Shown piece by piece: positions 1 to 9,053 of a DNA stretch of 45,292 nt (within the stretch, counting starts at the first letter, position 1; the number at the start of each line of letters is the position of its first letter). The stretch is from Bdellovibrionales bacterium (lineage in GTDB: Bacteria; Bdellovibrionota; Bdellovibrionia; Bdellovibrionales; UBA1609). The translations under genes were made by a program, and so were the position numbers. Where the stretch lies: contig SKLV01000105.1 in assembly GCA_007121385.1 (NCBI GenBank), positions 1 to 45,292 of the forward strand, read 5' to 3'. The notes under the pieces were generated by a model, which worked only from the letters and a program-made list of their open reading frames with translations, was not told the origin of the DNA and did no database searches.

Positions 1-960
1 AGCCACTCCCTCCTGGAGAATGACTTGGCGAAAACCCCCTCCCCCTTTGGCCGCCTTCATTTTTTTCCGTGCCTTATAACTCCACTGAAGAATGTCCTCA
101 GCACTGTGAGCGTGAATCACTCCTAAACCATAAGTGCCGGAGTTGTTTTTGATGTAGACAAAGGGCTTTTGACTTATGCCCCGAGCTGAGTACCTTTCTT
201 GTAGATCCTCGAGAAGCTTCTGCACCTCCTCGGCCAGAAGGGAGCGAGTGGATTCTTCAGTTAAATCAAAGTTATCAAAGAGCCTGGTCTCAATTTGCAG
301 AGACCAGGGATCTATGTCTAAAATTTGCGCAAAGTCTTTGGCCAACTCATTATAAATTTTAAAAAACTGGTCCTTGCGCCGGCGGTGCCAACCCATGGTG
401 TGAGGAGGATTGATGGGGAGAGACAGACCCTCTACCCACTCCTGATAGCTCTGAGAAAAGTCGTTGTTGCTAATAATTAAATCCGGCGCAAAGCCATTGA
501 CCTCCACACCCGACCCCTGTCTCACAGCCCTGTAGAGCTCAATCTCATGACCGGCTGCACTCTTCAGCTTGAGCAAACCGGATTCCTGGCCGGGAATGGC
601 CAGAACAACTCGTTGACCGGCCTGCTCTAAAAGAGTTTTAAGGGCCCAAACATTGTCCCAATAGTAGGGGTTTTGAGTGTGCTCTTCAGTGAGTAGGAGA
701 ATACCCTTCTTTATTTCGGGGTAATGTTCAGACAAGTAGCTTTTGGCTAAATCCACAGCGCTGTCTTTGTCCACCTGGCAAATGTTGTTAAAGCCGGCGG
801 GAAAGGCGTTGGCGTCTACCGGGGCTACCTTAAAACTGGAGTCGCGCAAATCAAAGCTTGAGTAAAAGGGAAACTCCAGTCCCTGTTTCATCTCCTGAAA
901 CCAAGACTCCACATCCGCCATTTTGCGGACAATCGCCCTGTGGATTTGATCTTGAATCAT
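1..960 (-). CDS. gshA: Glutamate--cysteine ligase, alternative (T. ferrooxidans-type) GshA family; C-terminus runs off the left edge
   Basis: Own translation: open minus-strand frame from ATG at 960 to position 1 (MIQDQIHRAIVRKMADVESWFQEMKQGLEFPFYSSFDLRDSSFKVAPVDANAFPAGFNNICQVD...FVYIKNNSGTYGLGVIHAHS...). PVDANAFPAGFNN and NNSGTYGLG fit the ATP-grasp-like alternative GshA family. Not in the ORF track because it is truncated. Confidence 0.72.
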   Translation of the reverse strand, partial: MIQDQIHRAIVRKMADVESWFQEMKQGLEFPFYSSFDLRDSSFKVAPVDANAFPAGFNNICQVDKDSAVDLAKSYLSEHYPEIKKGILLLTEEHTQNPYYWDNVWALKTLLEQAGQRVVLAIPGQESGLLKLKSAAGHEIELYRAVRQGSGVEVNGFAPDLIISNNDFSQSYQEWVEGLSLPINPPHTMGWHRRRKDQFFKIYNELAKDFAQILDIDPWSLQIETRLFDNFDLTEESTRSLLAEEVQKLLEDLQERYSARGISQKPFVYIKNNSGTYGLGVIHAHSAEDILQWSYKARKKMKAAKGGGGFRQVILQEGVA

Positions 961-1100
961 ATTCTGTCCCCATTAATCTCAATGCCCTGTACCGAGCTCT
1001 GCAAAAAGGCTGCCTCCACCATAGCCACTGGAAGCCAAATCAATGTGGTTCCGGACACCAATAAAGTCAAACCAAAGCCTTGGCGAAATTGTAAGATCAA
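957..1100 (-). CDS. Putative 47-aa single-TM small protein (TTG start)
   Basis: Own translation: MILQFRQGFGLTLLVSGTTLIWLPVAMVEAAFLQSSVQGIEINGDRI*. TTG start overlaps the TGA of the upstream TPR lipoprotein (TTGA), and its TGA overlaps the gshA ATG (ATGA). It fills an otherwise empty gap within the operon. Confidence 0.45.
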   Translation of the reverse strand: MILQFRQGFGLTLLVSGTTLIWLPVAMVEAAFLQSSVQGIEINGDRI

Positions 1101-2236
1101 GGCGGAGTTCTCTCTTGCTCAAGGGGGCTGGGCTCAGCGGCTCTCACTCTTCCCTCTCGACGCAGCCCTTCCCTCCGCTCGGCCTCAGGAGTGGGAAGGG
1201 TTTTAACTCCCAGGCGGGCCAAAGCATTATGCATCCTGGCCTCATGCTGACCCAAACCTCTTTGGAATTGCCCCACTCTCTGAGGAGGGTTTTCATCTGG
1301 GAACTGAGATTGCTTGAGCTCATTGAGGGTTTTTAAAGAGGCTGTCAGGATATCAACCCTCTGTCGACGCAGGCTCTGCTGAGCGAGTGCAGGGCTCTCT
1401 GCAGCTTCAGGGCGAAGGGTTTGGACCATCTGCCACACCCGCTCATAGGAACCCAGGATCTCTTGAGCTGCCAAGTCGGACCATTGAGGTACATCCAGCT
1501 CCACAGAACGCAACAAATACTTCTGCCGATGACTCAGGCTCTGCAAAAAGCTCTGAGGATCAAGCGCCTGCTGCCTAGGTCCCCTTCGCCCCATAAAGTA
1601 CAAAGTGCGAGCCAGCTGGGGCGCCAATTCCGTACGGCGCTGTCCCTGGGCAATCAGCCGCTGAATGCCCTGCTCGGCTTCACGAAAAAACTGCTCTGCC
1701 AAAGCGGCCTCGCCGAGCCGAGAATAGGCCAAAGCCAAGCGGGCGGGGACCTCCGTCAAGCGGATCTCCTCTGTCAAAAATTCCTCTCGAGCCCGAGCAT
1801 CCAGTAATGAGGCGATCACTTTCTGGTCCTGGCCCAAACACTCAAAAGCATAGCTGAGGCGAAACAAGCTTAAGGCCTCAAGGCGCTCATTGCGCCCCCG
1901 GCTGGAACGGGCCACATCCTGATAGCTGTCCCTGGCTCTCTCGCAGTCTCCCAGACCTTCGTGAGCCGCAGCTAGGTTGTAGGCAATCACCAAATCAAAC
2001 TCTGAGCCCGGATAACGGATTTTCAAATCCTCCAACTGCTGAGCAGCTTGAAAGTATTCCTCCCTCTCCATGGCCGCCAAGGCCTGTTCAAATTGCTCAG
2101 TGGCCTCAGGAGGGAGAGGAGGGCGTGGGGCTTGGGATGTAGAACGAGAAAGACTGCCACAACCCAGGTTGAACAGTAGGGCCATCATAGCCAAATTCAA
2201 GCCCACTAAGAAATAAGGTTTTTTTAAAGGTCTCAT
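1097..2236 (-). CDS. TPR-type lipoprotein
   Basis: Internal start MRPLKKPYFLVGLNLAMMALLFNLGCGS gives a signal peptide with lipobox (LGCG) and an ATGA overlap with the upstream gene; helical TPR-like repeats follow (EEYFQAAQQLEDLKIRYPGSEFDLVIAYNLAAAHEGLGDCERARDSY). Confidence 0.75.
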   Translation of the reverse strand: MRPLKKPYFLVGLNLAMMALLFNLGCGSLSRSTSQAPRPPLPPEATEQFEQALAAMEREEYFQAAQQLEDLKIRYPGSEFDLVIAYNLAAAHEGLGDCERARDSYQDVARSSRGRNERLEALSLFRLSYAFECLGQDQKVIASLLDARAREEFLTEEIRLTEVPARLALAYSRLGEAALAEQFFREAEQGIQRLIAQGQRRTELAPQLARTLYFMGRRGPRQQALDPQSFLQSLSHRQKYLLRSVELDVPQWSDLAAQEILGSYERVWQMVQTLRPEAAESPALAQQSLRRQRVDILTASLKTLNELKQSQFPDENPPQRVGQFQRGLGQHEARMHNALARLGVKTLPTPEAERREGLRREGRVRAAEPSPLEQERTPP

Positions 2237-3378
2237 TTTTGTCTCTCCCCGCTCATCACCCGGCTGATTTGTTCCAAGCCTTCCAAACCCTGAACAGGAC
2301 CCTTGATCTCGGGCAAAAGCCAATAGGGCACCTCTCCCCGCAAATGAGCTTGGAACTCTCCATAGACATCCTGACGCAAAACATAGTAGCGCTGCAATTT
2401 CTGGTAGAGATCCAGCAGATCCCTCATTTGGGGCGTCGAAGGCAGAGGGGATGGATCAAGAGATTGCAGGGAGAGCCAACTGGGCTGACTCCTGTTGACA
2501 ATAATTCCACTTAAACTGTAGCCCCCTCTCTTCAGCTCCCCATAAAAGTCCTTGGCCTCTACCAATTTAGAGTGATCAAAACCTGTCACCAACAAAAAAC
2601 CCGTTCTTTCACTGGTGAGAAGACGATGCACTTCAATACTGCGCCCACTCACTTGGCTCTGCAAGGCGGCCATGGATTCAAAAAAATCTCCCAACTCCAC
2701 CACAAAAGCCGAGCCAGTGATCTTTTCCAGGGCCTTTAAGGCTGTGTGAGTCCCTCTCTGCACCACTTGGTTGAGCAGCTTCTTAACTCCACCTGAGGGG
2801 GAGGCTCTTGGATCTCGCCGAGCAAACCACTTGGTCACAGATTCTTGAAAAAGAGCAAAAATGCGCTCTGGAGCGCGCAAAAAATCCACCGCATGTTGAG
2901 TGGGGGGAGTGTCCAAGATCACCACATCATAGCGGTTGGACTCCACAGCCGACAGCAGTCGCTCCAGGGAAGTGAACTCTTGGGAGCCACTCAGTTGACC
3001 CACCAACTGACGATACAGGGAGTTCTTCATTAACCTTTCCGCCGCTTCAGGACTGGGAGCCCGACGCTGAACAAAGTCATCAAAAACTAATTGAGGATCA
3101 ATCATGGAAGCGTAGAGCTCTCCAGCATAGTTTTGCCCTGGAACTTTCACCTCGGCCAAGCCAATGGCTGAATCTGAGGCCAGCCCCAGGGCAGAGGCCA
3201 ATCGCCGGGCCGGATCAATGGTCAAAACCAATACTTTTTTTCCCTGCTGAGCCAAGAGAATACCCAGACAGCAGGCCAAAGTGGTTTTTCCCACTCCCCC
3301 ACTGCCTGCACAAACCACCACCTGATGGTGACCAAGAGCCTCTAACAGCGAAGCCTGTGAAGAGCTGACCCCCATCAA
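2233..3378 (-). CDS. ArsA/Get3-family ATPase, subunit B-like (signature lysine replaced: GSGGVGKT)
   Basis: Deviant Walker A CAGSGGVGKTTLACCLG, TIDPARRLASALG and DTPPTQHAVDFLRAPERI motifs of the ArsA/Get3 family. Confidence 0.85.
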   Translation of the reverse strand: MMGVSSSQASLLEALGHHQVVVCAGSGGVGKTTLACCLGILLAQQGKKVLVLTIDPARRLASALGLASDSAIGLAEVKVPGQNYAGELYASMIDPQLVFDDFVQRRAPSPEAAERLMKNSLYRQLVGQLSGSQEFTSLERLLSAVESNRYDVVILDTPPTQHAVDFLRAPERIFALFQESVTKWFARRDPRASPSGGVKKLLNQVVQRGTHTALKALEKITGSAFVVELGDFFESMAALQSQVSGRSIEVHRLLTSERTGFLLVTGFDHSKLVEAKDFYGELKRGGYSLSGIIVNRSQPSWLSLQSLDPSPLPSTPQMRDLLDLYQKLQRYYVLRQDVYGEFQAHLRGEVPYWLLPEIKGPVQGLEGLEQISRVMSGERQK

Positions 3379-4271
3379 ACCTCCTCCAATTGCTCCGAGA
3401 GCTGTTGCATCAGCGCCCAGGAGCTGGGTTCAAGAAACCAGGGCAGACTCTGACAGCTGGCCCCCGACTCCCTAAGCTGAGCCAAATAACTCTGCTGTTG
3501 AGGCCAGGACTCCAAAAGGAGATCTCGGAAAGCTCTCAACTCTGTGGGCCCTTCCTTGTCTGAAGAGGTCTGCAGCTCCTCCCAATCCGCAGCGGACCAA
3601 GACAGAGGCCATACCTTATTGAGAACAAAGTGAACTTGTTGACCTAGCTGATCCTTCACCCCCTGACCAAGCTCAAGGGCCTCCACCACGGGAAGTTCCT
3701 CAGGCAGAGCCACCACCACAATCCGACAAGTCGCAGGATTGCTGATCCACTTTTCAATAGAGCGACTCTGTTCACCCATGGGCCCAAAGCCAATGGCCTC
3801 AGCCATCCCCCGGGGGGCCTGAATCAAAGCGCGGAAATGACCCGTAGCGTAAGCGTCTATAACAATCACCTCGTATTCAAAAGCTGGGCCCACTTTGCGC
3901 AGACCACTGGTGGCCTTGCCCAAAATAGCTAGCTCTTTGAGGGCCGGAGCTGCCCTCACCAAGGACTTCATCACGGGGTTTTCAAAAAAAAGATTCACCA
4001 CTTTTTTGAGAGGAATATAGTGAAATAAATACTCCCTGAGGCAGGTCTCTCCATCCCAGAGGGCCACATCCAACTGGGGAGTGAGGCTCTGCGGTTCATA
4101 GGTGACTCCCTCTTGCAGTTGAGACAGAAGATCTGCAAAGTAGCTTCGCTCTCCCAACTCCACCAACAAAACTCGGCGACCCTTTCGCGCCTCTTTGAGC
4201 GCCAAAGCCGCTGCCACAGAGGATTTTCCCACTCCCCCTTTGCCCGTTACGAGGATAATCTTTTGTTGCAT
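3375..4271 (-). CDS. ArsA/Get3-family ATPase, subunit A-like (intact KGGVGKS)
   Basis: MQQKIILVTGKGGVGKSSVAAALALKEARKGRRVLLVELGER. ATGA overlap with the downstream gene. The ORF is open to 4295, but an SD-like AGGTAGGG precedes the ATG at 4271. Confidence 0.82.
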   Translation of the reverse strand: MQQKIILVTGKGGVGKSSVAAALALKEARKGRRVLLVELGERSYFADLLSQLQEGVTYEPQSLTPQLDVALWDGETCLREYLFHYIPLKKVVNLFFENPVMKSLVRAAPALKELAILGKATSGLRKVGPAFEYEVIVIDAYATGHFRALIQAPRGMAEAIGFGPMGEQSRSIEKWISNPATCRIVVVALPEELPVVEALELGQGVKDQLGQQVHFVLNKVWPLSWSAADWEELQTSSDKEGPTELRAFRDLLLESWPQQQSYLAQLRESGASCQSLPWFLEPSSWALMQQLSEQLEEV

Positions 4272-4333
4272 TTGCCCTACCTGTTTCCTATACATGATAT
4301 GCGTTAAATCCCGATAATCTCAAAGGAGTTTTT

Positions 4334-5647
4334 ATGAAATCCACCCTCGACAAATTGGATGGGCTCGCGCGCAAACTGAACATTGAATTGCCCCCCGAGT
4401 CAGTCCAAGCCGGCTTTGATAAAATGTATCGGGAGATTCAACGAGATGTAGAAATCAAAGGCTTTCGCAAGGGCAAGGCTCCCTTGGCTCAGATTAAAAG
4501 TCTCTATGGAGAAAAGGTCAAAAGTGATGTGTTACAAGATCTTGTCTCTGAGCATTACGCTCAGGCCCTACAAGAGCACTCTCTGGAGCCTATCGGTTAC
4601 CCCAAAATCAATTTCGACCAGGGACTTGAGGAAAATAAGGCCTTTTCTTTTACCGCTGAGCTAGAAGTGCGGCCCGAGGTGGTTCTCAATAAGTACGAGG
4701 GCTTAGAAGTCAAAAAAGAGGAAGTCGTCATCGATGAGAAGCAGGTGGATCAAGTCTTGGAGAACATTCAACAGAGCCAATCGGAAACAAACACTGTTTT
4801 TGAGGATCGTCCTGCCCGTGAAGGAGATATTGCCGAACTGGATTTTTCCGGCTCTGTGGACGATCAGCCCCTTGAGGGCGCTCAAGCTCAGGGGCACCTC
4901 TTAGAGCTGGGCTCAAAAAGGTTTATTCCCGGTTTTGAAGAGGGCGTGATCGGAATGAAGGCGGGAGACCAAAAGACCCTCGAGTTGAGTTTTCCAGAAG
5001 ACTATCACAACCGCGAACTGGCGGGGAGGCCTATCCGTTTTGAGGTCACCCTGAAAGCCATTAAGGCCAAAAGCCTTCCCGACCTCAATGACGAACTAGC
5101 AAAAAAGGTGGGAGGATTTGAGACTCTGGAAGCCTTAAAAGAAGACATTCGCAAAGATCTCGCTCAGAGAGAAGAAAAGCGAGTGCGAGATGAACTGCGA
5201 AATCAGATTATTAAAGCACTGGTTCAGGCCAACCCCGTGGAGGTCCCTGAAGGACTCAAACAAGAGCAGAAGGAAATGATCATTGAGGATGTGCGCAAGA
5301 GAATGGCCGATCAGGGGCTGCCTCCTGAGGAGTTTGAAGAGTACAAGAGAAAGTGGGACAGCGACTTTAATGATTCGGCCGCTCTGATGGTCCAATCGAC
5401 TTTTTTAGTGGATGCTCTGGCGCAAAAGCTCCAGCTCAATGCCACTCATGAAGACTTAAATCAAAGGCTTCAGGAGTACGCCCAGCAGACAGGTATTGAA
5501 CTCGAGAGAATCAGAGAGTTTTATGGGGAACAAAACCGCATGTCCCGCCTCGCCTTTCAAATCACTGAGGAAAAAGTTGTGAACTATCTTTTAGACAAGG
5601 CCCAGATCACTCCCGGAAAGGTGGAAGCCTCCCCCTCACCAGTTTAA
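4334..5647 (+). CDS. tig: Trigger factor (ribosome-associated chaperone / PPIase)
   Basis: N-terminal ribosome-binding motif GFRKGKAPLAQIKSLYG, FKBP domain REGDIAELDFSGSVDDQPLEGAQAQGHLLELGSKRFIPGFEEGVIGMKAGDQKTLELSFPEDY; SD AAAGGAG. Confidence 0.95.
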   Translation: MKSTLDKLDGLARKLNIELPPESVQAGFDKMYREIQRDVEIKGFRKGKAPLAQIKSLYGEKVKSDVLQDLVSEHYAQALQEHSLEPIGYPKINFDQGLEENKAFSFTAELEVRPEVVLNKYEGLEVKKEEVVIDEKQVDQVLENIQQSQSETNTVFEDRPAREGDIAELDFSGSVDDQPLEGAQAQGHLLELGSKRFIPGFEEGVIGMKAGDQKTLELSFPEDYHNRELAGRPIRFEVTLKAIKAKSLPDLNDELAKKVGGFETLEALKEDIRKDLAQREEKRVRDELRNQIIKALVQANPVEVPEGLKQEQKEMIIEDVRKRMADQGLPPEEFEEYKRKWDSDFNDSAALMVQSTFLVDALAQKLQLNATHEDLNQRLQEYAQQTGIELERIREFYGEQNRMSRLAFQITEEKVVNYLLDKAQITPGKVEASPSPV

Positions 5648-5649
5648 GG

Positions 5650-6999
5650 CTAGTTGCTCATCACACGAAAGGCCCGCAAGTAATTATAAGCCTGAGAGAC
5701 CTGATAGTCCTGGTTGAGGAGTTTGTCTCTTTCACTGCTCTCAGACTTCACTCCCGCTGATCGCCCAGACCACCAATTGCTGTGCGGTGGGGCCTCTCTA
5801 GGTGTGGACCGTGGACGAGAGGTGGATCTTTGGCTGGTCTCACTTCTTAAGTGGCCCTCAATATCCTGTTCTCTGCGCACTGGCCGAGAAGATCTGGCCC
5901 TCTCCAGTTCCGCCATATTCAAAGAGCTTACTTCCACATCAGGAGCAATCCCCTCGGCTTGAATTGATCGGCCACTGGGGGTGTAATAGCGGGCCACCGT
6001 GAGCTTAAGGCCAGAGCCATCCCCCAATTTTACCACTGACTGAACGCTGCCCTTGCCAAAGCTTCTTTGACCCATCACCAAAGCTTTCTTATTATCTTGT
6101 AAGGCTCCGGCCAGGATTTCGCTGGCGCTGGCGGAGAACTCGTCAATCAGCACAACAATGGGAAAACCAGAAAAGGGGGCCGGTCTGCGAGCATGTCGCA
6201 CTTCCTTCTCCATTCTATTTCGCCCTTTGGTACTGACAATAACTCCCTCCTCCAAGAAAAAATCAGAGATGCGAATGGCCTGTTCGAGCAACCCCCCCGG
6301 GTTGCGACGCAAATCCAATATTAGGCCCTTAATGCCTGAATTTTTTTTCTCATGATTTCTCAACACCCTCTCCAAATCTCGGGCCGAGTGTTCAATAAAA
6401 GTTGTCAGTCGAATATAGGCAAATCCGTCCTCTAGATCCGTGTAGCGAACTGATCGAATTTTCACTCTTCCTCGAGTGATCACATAGGACTTGGGCTCCT
6501 CCAAACCCTCACGCATAATGCCCAAGGTGATATTAGAGCCCATCTTCCCACGCATGCGCTGGGCGGCTTCCACCAAATTCAATCCCTTTGTGGACTCCCC
6601 ATTGATACTGACAATGCGATCTCCCGCCTGTAAACCCGCCTTCCAAGCAGGCGTGTCTTCGATGGGAGAAATAATGGTGAGAACTTCATCCTTCACGGTG
6701 ATTTCAATGCCTAAGCCGCCAAACTCTCCGCTGGTCTCCGCTTCAAACTCCTTAAATGTCTCGGGCGGAAGAAAGTTCGTATGAGGATCCAGCTCGGCCA
6801 AAATACCTTTGATTCCCCCGTAGATCAGATCTTTTGTGTCTTTTTCTTCCACATAGTATTCCTGGACCAGGTTTAAGACCTTGGCAAAGAGTTGAAGCTC
6901 TAAGTAACGTTCATTGGCAAAGGCCATAAAGCTTTTGGACTGACTGAGTCCTAAGACAAAGGCTGCTAACACTAAAGCTGTGATTCCCAATTTTTTCAT
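5650..6999 (-). CDS. ctpA: S41-family C-terminal processing peptidase
   Basis: PDZ domain, catalytic SASASEILAGALQDNKKALVMGQRSFGKGSVQS, N-terminal signal anchor from MKKLGITALVLAAFVLG (ATGA overlap with envC stop at 6996). Confidence 0.92.
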   Translation of the reverse strand: MKKLGITALVLAAFVLGLSQSKSFMAFANERYLELQLFAKVLNLVQEYYVEEKDTKDLIYGGIKGILAELDPHTNFLPPETFKEFEAETSGEFGGLGIEITVKDEVLTIISPIEDTPAWKAGLQAGDRIVSINGESTKGLNLVEAAQRMRGKMGSNITLGIMREGLEEPKSYVITRGRVKIRSVRYTDLEDGFAYIRLTTFIEHSARDLERVLRNHEKKNSGIKGLILDLRRNPGGLLEQAIRISDFFLEEGVIVSTKGRNRMEKEVRHARRPAPFSGFPIVVLIDEFSASASEILAGALQDNKKALVMGQRSFGKGSVQSVVKLGDGSGLKLTVARYYTPSGRSIQAEGIAPDVEVSSLNMAELERARSSRPVRREQDIEGHLRSETSQRSTSRPRSTPREAPPHSNWWSGRSAGVKSESSERDKLLNQDYQVSQAYNYLRAFRVMSN

Positions 7000-8111
7000 G
7001 GTGTTGTTCTCCCCGCTGTCAGCCAAGGCTGTGGATCAATAGCATCTGAAAAGTGTCGAATTTCGAAATAAACTCCCGGTCGAGCTTCAAGGAGCCCTTG
7101 CCCCACTCGGCTGATCACTTGCCCCTCATCCACAGCCTGATCCTGACTCACTAACAGTTCTGAAAGATAGGCATAGACCGTGTAATAGCTGTTTCCGTGG
7201 TCTAAAATCACTGCCTGTCCATAACCCTCCAGAGGCCCAGCAAAAGCCACCCTTCCAGGAAATACACTCTTCACCTCAGACTTTAGAGGAGCGTAGTAGA
7301 GTTGTCCCTTGTGGAGTAGGCGAAATCGGTACTCTGGATCGGTGAATAGACCATAATTTCGTCCCAAGTCCCCTTGAACCGGTGGCTTTAACTGTCCCCT
7401 CTTCTCAAAAAAGGTGGGCTGGAGAAGACTCTCTAACTCAGCCCTGGCCCTCAGTCCCTGAGCTCGCCGAATCTGTTCCTGGGTGCTCCTTCTCACTTGA
7501 TTTAAAACCTTAATTTTATTTTTCTGTTCTGAATCCAGAAGATCCTCTTGATTTTGAACCAAGTTCTGCAGGCCGGTCAGATGCCTCACTCGTCGAGCCA
7601 TGGCCTCATGCTGCCTCTTGAGGCGCGCTAAATCCATCTGGTGATGGCGCATCAGCTGATGGTCTCTTTCTGTGATAAGTTTGAGAAACTTGAGATTCCT
7701 GTCTAAATCATGGGAGTTGGTGGCTGAGAAAAGCAGGGCGAGGCCTCCCCTTGCCCCTAACATATACATAGCTCGCAACCTTTGCCGAATCACTGACCTC
7801 TGTTCAGCCAGACTGTCTTCCAATTCAGCGATGTTCTGAGCCACCTGACGGGCATCTGTTTGGGCGGCCAACATCTCTTGATTGAGCTGGCCCCTGCGCC
7901 GACTGATCTCCCGAATTTGCCCTTGCAACTGATGGAGCTGAGCCAATAGCTCTCGCTGATGACGATCCTGCTCCAAGATCCGCTCCCGGGTCTGTTGCAG
8001 GGCCTGAGTCGCTGAGTCCTCCTCAGCCCAGAGGAGGGGCTGAGAGAGACCGACGACAAAGAGAGATATGGCCAACTTGAAACTGGCTATCTTGAGGCTG
8101 CTCTTCCCCAT
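6996..8111 (-). CDS. envC: EnvC-like murein hydrolase activator (coiled coil plus degenerate LytM/M23 domain)
   Basis: Signal peptide, long coiled coil, C-terminal LytM fold (GPLEGYGQAVILDHGNSYYTVYAYLSEL...GVYFEIRHFSDAIDPQPWL); directly downstream of ftsEX. Confidence 0.82.
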   Translation of the reverse strand: MGKSSLKIASFKLAISLFVVGLSQPLLWAEEDSATQALQQTRERILEQDRHQRELLAQLHQLQGQIREISRRRGQLNQEMLAAQTDARQVAQNIAELEDSLAEQRSVIRQRLRAMYMLGARGGLALLFSATNSHDLDRNLKFLKLITERDHQLMRHHQMDLARLKRQHEAMARRVRHLTGLQNLVQNQEDLLDSEQKNKIKVLNQVRRSTQEQIRRAQGLRARAELESLLQPTFFEKRGQLKPPVQGDLGRNYGLFTDPEYRFRLLHKGQLYYAPLKSEVKSVFPGRVAFAGPLEGYGQAVILDHGNSYYTVYAYLSELLVSQDQAVDEGQVISRVGQGLLEARPGVYFEIRHFSDAIDPQPWLTAGRTTP

Positions 8112-9053
8112 TTAAAACTCCCGCACTGGAGAATGATTCCAAGAGGAGGAGATCCGTCGGACACAAAAGTAGGAACCGAGCAAGCCGAAGGACATGGCCA
8201 AGGCCAAGAGTCCTAGACTCTGCACAAAGCCCAGGTGCTGAATGCTTCCCCCCAGACCCAACATGCCCAGGTGCTGACTGACCAGATGGATCTGCCACTG
8301 GGCTAAAAGAGCACAAATTCCTAAAGCGATCCAGCCAGCCAAGAGGCCCATCATGGCCCCTTCAAAAAGGTAGGGGCCGCGGATCATCGCCGGAGTCGCT
8401 CCTACCAGCTCCAGAATCTCAATCTCCTCTCGGCGCTGATCAATTGAGGTTCGAATGGAATTGCCCACCACCAGCAGGCTTCCGGCCAAGAGCAGGACAA
8501 CAAGAGCGGCTGTGGAGCTCTTAAAAAAATCTAAAACAGAGGCATAGTTTTCCACCCAGCCCTGGCCGTAGGACACCTCCTCCACTCCAGCCAGCTGAGC
8601 AATTCGCTCAGCCAAACTCACCAAATAGTCAAAGTGCTCGCGCGAGGCCAGGCGGGGGCTCAGCAAAATCTCCAGGCTGGCCGGCAGAGGGGACTCTAAG
8701 TCCGAGTCCGTAAAGAGAGAGGGGGCATAAGTTCCCATCTGCTCCTGAAAGCGCTGCACGGCCACTTCTTTGGAGACATAGTCCACTCGCTCCACTCCCT
8801 TTTCCTCTTGAATAACCCCAATCAACTCTTCCAGTTGAAGCCCTGTGGCTTCAAGGTCAGCCCCTTGGACCTCCTCCAGGTAGGCCGTGATCTGGACAGA
8901 CTCCCCCCAACGGGTCAACAGGCTGTTCAAGTTTTGTTGAAGACCCAAAAACACCGCAATCACCGTAAAGGTCCCCACGAGGACACTCAGGGTGGCGATT
9001 TGCATGGCCGGCTGCTGAGCCCAGGTTCTCAAAAACTCCTGCCAATACTTCAT
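8112..9053 (-). CDS. ftsX: Cell division protein FtsX
   Basis: FtsX extracellular and FtsX/MacB permease features (SVQITAYLEE..., RREEIEILELVGATPAMIRGPYLFEGAMMGL); adjacent to ftsE. Confidence 0.93.
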   Translation of the reverse strand: MKYWQEFLRTWAQQPAMQIATLSVLVGTFTVIAVFLGLQQNLNSLLTRWGESVQITAYLEEVQGADLEATGLQLEELIGVIQEEKGVERVDYVSKEVAVQRFQEQMGTYAPSLFTDSDLESPLPASLEILLSPRLASREHFDYLVSLAERIAQLAGVEEVSYGQGWVENYASVLDFFKSSTAALVVLLLAGSLLVVGNSIRTSIDQRREEIEILELVGATPAMIRGPYLFEGAMMGLLAGWIALGICALLAQWQIHLVSQHLGMLGLGGSIQHLGFVQSLGLLALAMSFGLLGSYFCVRRISSSWNHSPVREF

